From positions 558,001 through 622,000 of the forward strand of contig MBPM02000016.1 of NCBI GenBank assembly GCA_001695595.3: a stretch of 64,000 nt of DNA, written 5' to 3'. Each line of letters opens with the position of its first letter. The stretch's first letter is position 1. Position numbers and translations under genes: made by a program. The stretch is from Plasmopara viticola (taxonomy: Eukaryota > Oomycota > Peronosporomycetes > Peronosporales > Peronosporaceae). The notes under the pieces were generated by a model. It saw only the letters and a list, made by a program, of their open reading frames with translations, ran no database searches and was not told the DNA's origin. Shown in pieces: positions 56,736-64,000 of the stretch.

Positions 56736-59059
56736 ATGTCTGAAATTACTCTTGAAGAGCGCACGTACCAGACCCTCGCGGATGTAGTACGAACGACGGT
56801 TGTGAATCGGAAAGTGGTAGCTAGACCTCCATTTACGTTTTTGCACAAGATACTTGTCGAAACGTTGGGTGGCTTCGATCTCTTCTCAAAACAGCAGCTT
56901 GAATATTCTACCATCACTACCACGCAGGCTAAGGTCAGTTTGTAAAATGTGCTAAACCTTATGATGAGATTGTGATTGCTTAACTCTAGGCAGCCTTTTT
57001 AACTCGCGCAATTGCGTTCGTGACATTTGCAATGGAAGCAAATGATCGCCGTCAACACATTTCTTGCCTTCTACTCGTGAGTCCTGTTCAAGTTCTTGCA
57101 GGCTTAAGTGTCCCCGACACGCTTAGATTTCTGCTGCAACTTTGCGAAGTATATCAAATGCCTGAGCGAGACATTAAGGATGCTGCCGCGAAGAAAGTGC
57201 AAGAAAAGGGTGATGCGTATCTATACTCTTCGGGTGTAACATTTCGCAAGGGACTTGTGCTTTTTCAGGGCGTTATTCGCAACTATCTCAATCGAGTGCG
57301 CAAAACTGCTACACTTAATGATGTGCCAGAGCAATTAAGAGGTGGCCGATTCATTGACGACATCAGTCTAAATGAGCAGGAGAACACATGTGTACTGGAA
57401 TATGAGAAAGATGTCAAAAAGGCAAAGGACAAAGCTGGTAAGCATTGTGGATTAGTGTACTTTTTCACGTTTCTTGAAAGAAGTTGCAGCAATACTCACC
57501 TATCTTTGTTCGCAGACGAGATGAAGCGGTCCAACGCAACACATAATGGTCTTGCAAGCCGAGAAAATGCAAATGCGTTGCTCGCCGACCAACTTGACTT
57601 ATCAAAAAAAAAGTCTTCGTGTGCACGTGAGAATGCCGGGTGTGTATTATCTAGTAACTCTAAATCGTTACTGGTAGCTCTGAAAACGACCAAGTCACAC
57701 TCGATGAAACGTGCCCAATCTCAGAGACAATTGGCCACAAAGGTGGGAATGTCTGGTCTTTTAGCCAGCAAAACTTTTTCATTAATGAATATTTCGAAAC
57801 AGAAATCTTGTGCTTTACTCGGTGAATTGAAAATCAAATCGGAAAATAATCAGGCAGAGTGCAAGTCTCTACTGCAAGATTTAAAAGGTAGTGATTGGCA
57901 GAGCTCGTTGAGGAAAATACTTGCTGAAGGAAGAGACAAATCGTTATTGCTAAAAGCTGGAGTAGGCGACGCTGGCAGATTGCAAACACAAACCATGCAG
58001 ATGAACGCTTTCGTTCCAAGCCTTGTGGGCACCATGCCTTTGGCGCTGGGAAAGAAGGGACGAATAAACCAAAACGATCAACGAAACGACCAGACTCGTT
58101 CATCGCAAGAATCTCATGTCAATATTTCCAACCCTTCATTAACAACGCGCAGATCGTCACTGCAACGAGGCGCTAGTCCATCAAATGTTCAGCACTCAGG
58201 GAAAGCTCCAGTCAATGCTGAAGGTGTTCATTCTTCGTCTTCTGTTATAATAGGCAGCACTGGAGGCATGGCTGAAAGTGCGTTCGCTGGCACGTACCAT
58301 ATGACAGAGCAGCGCACACCAGAGCAACAAACTCTGATTCGAGACATTGTCATGCGTATCGACAGCTACATAAAAAGGAAGCGACTTCGGGTTATTGATT
58401 TGTTTCGATTTTGCGATGCCGATGGAAATGGGAACATTTCACCCAAAGAATTGATTGACACGCTCTCGCAAATGGAGATTCAACTATCATCCGATCAAGC
58501 AAGCACGTTCCTTCACTATATCGACAAGGATAACAACGGATGCATTGATGTTGACGAATTTGAAATGCTAGTGCGCGTTTTTCGTCGCAGTGAAGCTCAA
58601 CGCGAACAGGTGAAGCGAGAGCTTAGAGCCTCACGAAAGGGTTTAGAGAACAAAACTTGTCAAAAATCCAATGTTGCAATTAAAGCCAAATTTAAAGAGG
58701 CCATTCTTGATGAATTTAAAGCTGCACAAGAAAATGGCAATGACGGGATGAACGCCGATCAGTTGCGTTCGCTGATTAGTCGCATTTCAAGTCCTGAATT
58801 AAACGACACTATTATCGATTCTCTGGTCGATCGTGCTGCTAAGCTTGCAACGAGCGCTTCAAAAACGCTTTTCTCTATAGGCTCTCAACCACAGGCACGC
58901 ACTTTAAATGGCAATTACAGGATATCACATCAGCATCTTGCCATGGCAATGGGCGAGCTTAAGTGGACTAAAAATACCAACCAATATCTCGATCAGGCCT
59001 GGATACGTCAATTTGATTCCCAACTGGAGCGAGCCATCCGCGAATACGAATTGCTTTGA
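56736..59059 (+). CDS. IFT54 (TRAF3IP1) N-domain protein with C-terminal EF-hands
   Basis: Three exons, 56736-56933, 56990-57437 and 57516-59059 (introns 56 and 78 bp; the second is in frame, so it could be missed), giving 729 residues. The first ~130 residues follow the IFT54 calponin-homology-like domain: TYQTLADVV then ARPPFTFLHKILVETL, AFLTRAIAFV, and VQVLAGLSVPDTLRFLLQLC. IFT54 is a subunit of the intraflagellar transport B complex and binds tubulin and microtubules through this domain. The middle ~350 residues are low complexity. Near 505-580 lies an EF-hand pair with complete loops (DADGNGNISPKE and DKDNNGCIDVDE). IFT54 itself ends in coiled coil, not EF-hands, so this is a separate, possibly calcium-regulated ciliary or microtubule protein. 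Confidence 0.7.
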
Positions 59060-59192
59060 TTCATATCACACGTTCGCACGTTTGTAGCATAAGGTGACAG
59101 AGACACTCGGGCAAACCTATCTGCTACATTACCAAGGAGGCCGTATATATAGTAAAGCCTTCTAGGATGACAAACTTGAGATCTTGTACTAT
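59060..59192. other. Convergent 3' intergenic gap
   Basis: A 133-bp gap separates the stop of the EF-hand gene (+) from the stop of the CHD gene (-). It must contain both polyadenylation regions. No T-run or hairpin stands out. Confidence 0.5.
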
Positions 59193-62100
59193 CTAACTAC
59201 GCTTCCGGTGCGTTCGGTGCTTCTGACAAAAAGCTTGCAATTGGCCCCCTTCTTTCATAAACATGTCGTACGCGCCTCTCGTTTCTCGACCACACAATGG
59301 ATGGAAGTACGTCGAGCATCCACCGCGCATGCACTTGATGCAGCCATTAGCCTTCTCACATAACGCACAACTCGAGCCCTTCAGTTCCTCGGCAGCAGCA
59401 GCCACATATTTTACTCCACTCATGCGCTCCACATTAGAAAACTGGACACCGGGGGCCCACAGAGCGCACACGACATGGACCCAATTGCCTTCGACCGTCT
59501 TTTTAAATGCACTCTTCGGGCGCTTTAACATACATAATTCGCATGTCTACAGCAATATAAAGAATAGCACAAAAATTAGATTATGTTGAGACTTGAGCCA
59601 TCCGAGCTTCTGTCGTACCGCATCAACATATGAAGCATCCGGCTCGGCACAAAAGTCACAAAACCACGGTTCATCTCCTTCGGGCACCGAGCCGATACCA
59701 TAACAATACTGAGTAACATTTAAATAGAGCGTTAGAAGGGAAAGCAATTATGTGTTAGGCACACAAAGCAGCACGCTTACCTGGTGAACAGCAACAGAGC
59801 ACTTCTCACACTGCACAATTGGGTCGTCGAGAAATCCTTGATCACCAAAGCATACGCGACACCACATCTCTTCATCCTCCTGTGGATCAACTTTGTACTT
59901 CACAGCCTTTCGAGAGCTAACACTTATTTTATCATTCTTGCGCGGGCGGCCACGCTTCTTCGCAGGCTCTTCATCTTCTTCATACGCATCTTCTTCCTCC
60001 TCCTCTTCCTCAACTTCTGAGCCGCTCAAGTGCTCGTCGCACTCTGACATGCTAAGGTGGTCCTCAGCCTCTGTACCGGAACCGTGTTCTCCTTCTTCAT
60101 CCTCCAGAAACATCTGGGTAGGTCGCTCGCACATAGCGGGAATTGATGATGATTCGGGGTCGTCGGATAACTTATCGAGCTTCTTTTGAACATAAGTCAT
60201 CTTGCTAAAAACTTTTACAACGTCGAAATCATCGGTGCTGTTTACTCGCTTAAGTGAAATGTACAAGCCGCTCAGGGCACGGCTACTGGGTGACGAGGCA
60301 CTCGAACTTCTAGCAAAGGAAGCTTGCCGGGACCCTTTCTTGCGTTTGGAATTGCCTATATCATCTTCAGCAACATCTTCGTTACTTTTCTTAAGCTTAT
60401 GCTCTTTGCTTCTACTGTCAGACTTTGGTGTTCTCTTGCGACGGATCCCACTTTTATTGGACTTTGAAGGCTTGTCTTTTGGCCCGTCGAGAAATTCGAT
60501 ATACATCAACTCATCCCCGATGTCATGGCTTCGCCGACGTCTGGGTCGCTCGATCATTTGGAGCCAGTCTGTTGCGATTTCGCGAACATTTACAACTCCT
60601 TTTATGATGCAACCCGTAACTTTCAACTCGATTAATATTGCCAGCACTTGATCCGCGTCAGCAAGAGATTTGCCGCGCTGCCGCTCCTTAACAACTGCAC
60701 GAGCTAGTTCACGCAACTGGAAAAGAAAATTCTTGACATCGTCTTGAGTAGCCGTTTTAAGCCAACCTTCTTGGACTTTCGTCATGAGCACCTGCACTGG
60801 CTTAGGACCAAGAACCTTCTCCCAAAACTTTTCATCATTAAAGTCAATCGTCGTGTCAGCCGCTTCCGATGTAAAAGTTGCCTTTGAAAACGACAGAGCG
60901 GTTGTTTGAGAAATAGTTCCAGGCCTCGCGTCGCTGTCATCGTCACCGCCATTTTCTTCTACTCCACTTTCACCAGATTTCATTGGATCATACCGAATCG
61001 TACGACTATTAGACAACAAGTGATCGATATCGAGCTCATTTATAGCGCGATTTTCGGGGTCTTGCTCATCCTCTTCACCCATAATAGCGTACGCTCCGTA
61101 CCTAATCATCATCTCGACCTTTTCACGGTCTAAAGACATCAAGGACATCATATTGCCGCTATTGTCATCTTCACCATCAAATTCGTTGCGGACTCCACCG
61201 GTCTCAAACACAGCGTGGTGCATTCCGAGCTTCTTGGACGCAATTTCAAACATCTGGGCTTCGTAGGTTTTTTTTGTCACTAATCGGTAAATATTCACTG
61301 ATTGTGTCTGTCCAATTCGGTGGCAACGTGCAACAGCCTGGAGATCGTTTTGAGGGTTCCAATCACTATCAAATAAGATCACAACCGAAGCCGCAATCAA
61401 ATTAATGCCCACACCACCCGCACGGGTACTCAATAGAAACGCAAATGTATCCGAACCCGGATTGTTGAAGCGATCTATTGCCGCTTGACGAAAATTTCCG
61501 CGAACAGAACCATCTAAACGTTCCATGCTGTATCCACGTAAATGACACATATCTTCAATAATGTCGAGCATGATCTTAAATTGCGAGAATATTAACACTT
61601 TCTTCTTTTCTTGACGAAACTTTGTTAGCAGCTTATCCAACAAAACGGTTTTGCCACTCGCTTGAGTCAAAATCTTCATTCGCATTTGCTCATCCAGACC
61701 AGCGCACTCTTTGTCTTCTACACCACGAATTAAGAACGGATGGTTGCAGCACTTGCGTAGTTCCATTTCAACGTTCACTAGATTGGCGACTGTGCCTGAC
61801 GCACCCATATTCAAAAATTGGCGGTTGCGCTCAAAGATAGCACGGTAGTATTTTTTTTGCATCGTAGTAAGCTCCACATCAACAATGGTTTCTTCTTTCG
61901 GTGGAATGCTCTTCTCCACATCTTCTTTGACCCGACGCAGCATGTACGGCCTCAACTGCTCGTGCAACTGAGCAACCTGTTCAGCAGTATTTAGATCCCC
62001 AAATTCATCGTAGAACTCTTGCTGACTCGGAAATTTGTCAGGTTCGATAAAATTGAGCAGACACCAAAGCTCAAACACACCGTTTTGTAACGGAGTACCA

Positions 62101-64000
62101 GTCATCAGAAGGCACGAATCCCAAGTAAACCCGTGAAGCACTTGAAGTAACTTGGCCTCCCGATTTTTTAGCTTATGAGCTTCATCAATCACGATATACC
62201 GCCAGTGAATGAAGTCGAGAAACTCAGCATCCATCATGAGCGTCTGGTACGATGTGACCAAAACGTTAAATTTGTAAATGCCCCGCCTACGATGAGCTTC
62301 ACTCGCAAAATGAAATTCCTGCTCACGGATGAACGCACGAATATCGGACCCTCCTTCAGAGTCGTGATACACGACACAGTTCATTGTAGTCCACGTCTCA
62401 ATTTCTCGCTTCCAATTGCCCAGTGTTGCAAGTGGAGCAACAACTAAGAAAGGACCTCTAATGAATTCGCGCTGACGTAAATGCTCGAGAATAGAAGTTG
62501 CTTGAACCGTCTTCCCCAGCCCCATTTCGTCAGCGAGAATGCAATTACGGCGATTATACCAGCAGAATGTCAGCCAGTTCAGTCCCTCTAATTGATACGA
62601 TCGCAGCTTATTTTGATTATTGTAAACAGGAGACTCTTGATATTTTGCCCAAGTGTTCGGTTCCGGACGTACATCAGCATACGTTGCAGGATGTGCACCA
62701 TTTATAATCGGAGGGTGGTTAAAGCGATGGTATGCGGCAATCTTCCGGTCATCAGTCAACTGATCTTCCCATTCCCATGTACAGTCAACATAGCTCATGT
62801 CGCGCCACTTCACTAGGTACTTTACACCTGTCTTTTTCGGTACCATTGAATCATCGCTGCTTTCTTTTTGTAGAAGGTGGACAAGATAAGGGTTCGATTC
62901 TTCGAATTCCTCGACCTCTTTCGCGTTCAAAATGCGATCTACTTCAATAAACGAGTCACTAAAGTAACTGCTGAGATCCTTCTCTTCGCCTATCACGACG
63001 GTTTCACGGGCCTCTTCCACCAAGCGACTATTTTTTTGCAGGTGCCGCTTCATGCGCTGAATAGCATGCTGGCCAAATTCCTCGATTTCTCGAACAGAGA
63101 GCCAGCTCACGTGAAGATACGAAGAATCTTTCCACTTGATAAGAAATTCAAGTGAGACGTCGGTGTCCGTCGGAGTATCTTTGTGAAAACGCACACTAAC
63201 AATTCGATCTATCTGAGGGCCCTTTATAACTTCCTTTTGCTTCGGCTTTTCAGACTTCTCTTCGTCGCTGAGCTCAAAATCTAGCTTTTCGTCCACATAC
63301 TTCTTCTTCGCCTTACCGACGTTGCGACCGGATCGGCGAGACGGCTTCTCCTCTGACATAATCTTCGGGCCCGAATAATTGTCGTCGGATTCACTTTCGT
63401 CCTCTTCCTCATCAGAAAAAGCCTTCTTTTTTTTGCCACGCTTAGTCTTCTTTTTTGCTGGTTTTGCCATTACAATGGGAGCAAAGTTTTTTCTTTTGTT
63501 TCTGCTAATGTTTTGCTGAACATGATTGTGAGTAGTTGTCTTCAGCGCACGACTTAAAATCTCATTCGGGATATTTCCACCAGTGGACGTAAATTTAAAT
63601 ACCATAATTTGAGCACGCAGTTGCTCTTTTTGTTCTACGGTGAATGCAGCACGCAGCGATGGTCTTCGGTGCTGCATCGTCTGCATGCTAGACATTGCAA
63701 CGGGAACATTACCACTTGCACCATTGCCAGCAGGGTTCATAAATTGGACTGCTCCATTGCCGTATGTTTGAAGAATGTACTGGTTGTAAGCTCTTGCTGC
63801 CTCTTTCTCCGATGGAAATACTCCCAACCGTCGAATGCCTCCACCATCAACATGTAGCTCCGCCGCCCAGCGATTAGGCGAAATATACCTAACACCTAAA
63901 TGCCACATTCCAGTCGTAAACAACCGAGAATTGTCCAAGCCAACAAGTGACGTCTGCTGTCCTTTTCGATATGCGTAAACGTCTCGATTGATGCTGCTTA
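59193..64000 (-). CDS. CHD-type chromatin remodeller with AP2-like and PHD-knuckle-PHD modules (5' end outside window)
   Basis: Minus strand: 64000-59781, 59708-59619 and 59546-59193, with two 72-bp introns (GTAAGC...CAG, GTACGA...TAG). 1,553 residues are visible, and the frame stays open to the window edge. Counting from 63938: an AP2/ERF-like domain at ~11-70 (HLGVRYISPNRWAAELHV, RRLGVFPSEKEAARAYNQY); a basic acidic-patch linker; two chromodomains (~243-310 and ~330-415); a SNF2 ATPase with DEMGLGKT (~468) and DEAH (~584), then LMTGTPLQN; a helicase C lobe with HRIGQ (~873); a C-terminal acidic region; then PHD (WCRVCF, CEKCSVAVHQ|YCYGI, WFCDFC), a knuckle (CELCMLKRPKSAFKKT) and an extended PHD (WVHVVCALWAP, FHPLCGRETRGAYDMF). 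It slides nucleosomes, reads histone tails and may bind DNA. The splice at VHQ|YCYGI restores the canonical PHD pattern. Confidence 0.92.

Noticed and set aside
1..64000. CRISPR arrays, operons, ribosome-binding sites or phage features
   Set aside because: There is no regular short repeat-spacer array, the genes carry spliceosomal introns, and the organisation is eukaryotic.

Overview
The window looks like nuclear DNA of an oomycete, most likely a Peronosporales species (Phytophthora or downy mildew group). The reasons are very short introns (52-100 bp) with GT...AG ends in otherwise long exons, a tight cluster of conserved genes beside a large gene-poor, repeat-rich tract, and tRNA-derived SINE insertions. 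Retained centriole and cilium-type genes (an SFI1-like protein and an IFT54-like EF-hand protein) suggest a species that still makes flagellated zoospores. This is inference; no species can be named from the sequence alone.

Layout. 1-11.5 kb: gene-poor, with no gene I can identify, but with a perfect 21-bp hairpin (2220-2265), a duplicated ~150-bp unit (6846-7176) and a tRNA-like SINE (11505-11851). 12.2-16.4 kb: one intact three-exon minus-strand gene for an RBBP6/Mpe1-type protein (DWNN, CCHC knuckle, RING, long RS/RD-rich tail). 16.4-22.5 kb: gene-poor. 22.5-46.0 kb: an accessory block built of decayed virus-like DNA. It holds a D5-like helicase remnant, two related tyrosine-recombinase-like remnants, a still-open 119-codon gene resembling small virion proteins of Polinton/adintovirus-type elements, and a giant inverted duplication with two 5,625-bp arms (29275-34899 and 36142-41766) around a 1,242-bp spacer. 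The spacer carries a second SINE family and a fragment of a host peptidase-like gene. Fragments of a DExH RNA helicase gene lie in the same block.

46.1-64.0 kb: compact conserved genes. These are an SDR epimerase fused to a CbiX-like module (46089-47960, +); a 2,040-residue SFI1-like protein with a GAF domain (48013-54254, -), which shares a 99-bp divergent promoter with a 450-residue coiled-coil protein (54354-55789, +); a small Ragulator/roadblock-like ORF (minus, tentative); an IFT54-N-domain plus EF-hand protein (56736-59059, +); and a CHD-type chromatin remodeller (59193 to beyond 64000, -) with an AP2-like domain at its visible N-terminal end and a PHD-knuckle-PHD cassette at its C-terminus.

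The right-hand genes group into a centriole/cilium theme (SFI1-GAF, coiled coil, IFT54-EF-hand) and a nuclear theme (CHD; RBBP6 farther left, for mRNA 3'-end processing). The middle block is best read as one or more eroded integrating DNA viruses, later rearranged by a large inverted duplication that happened after most reading frames had already been broken. Exon joins, identities and family calls are all hand-read.
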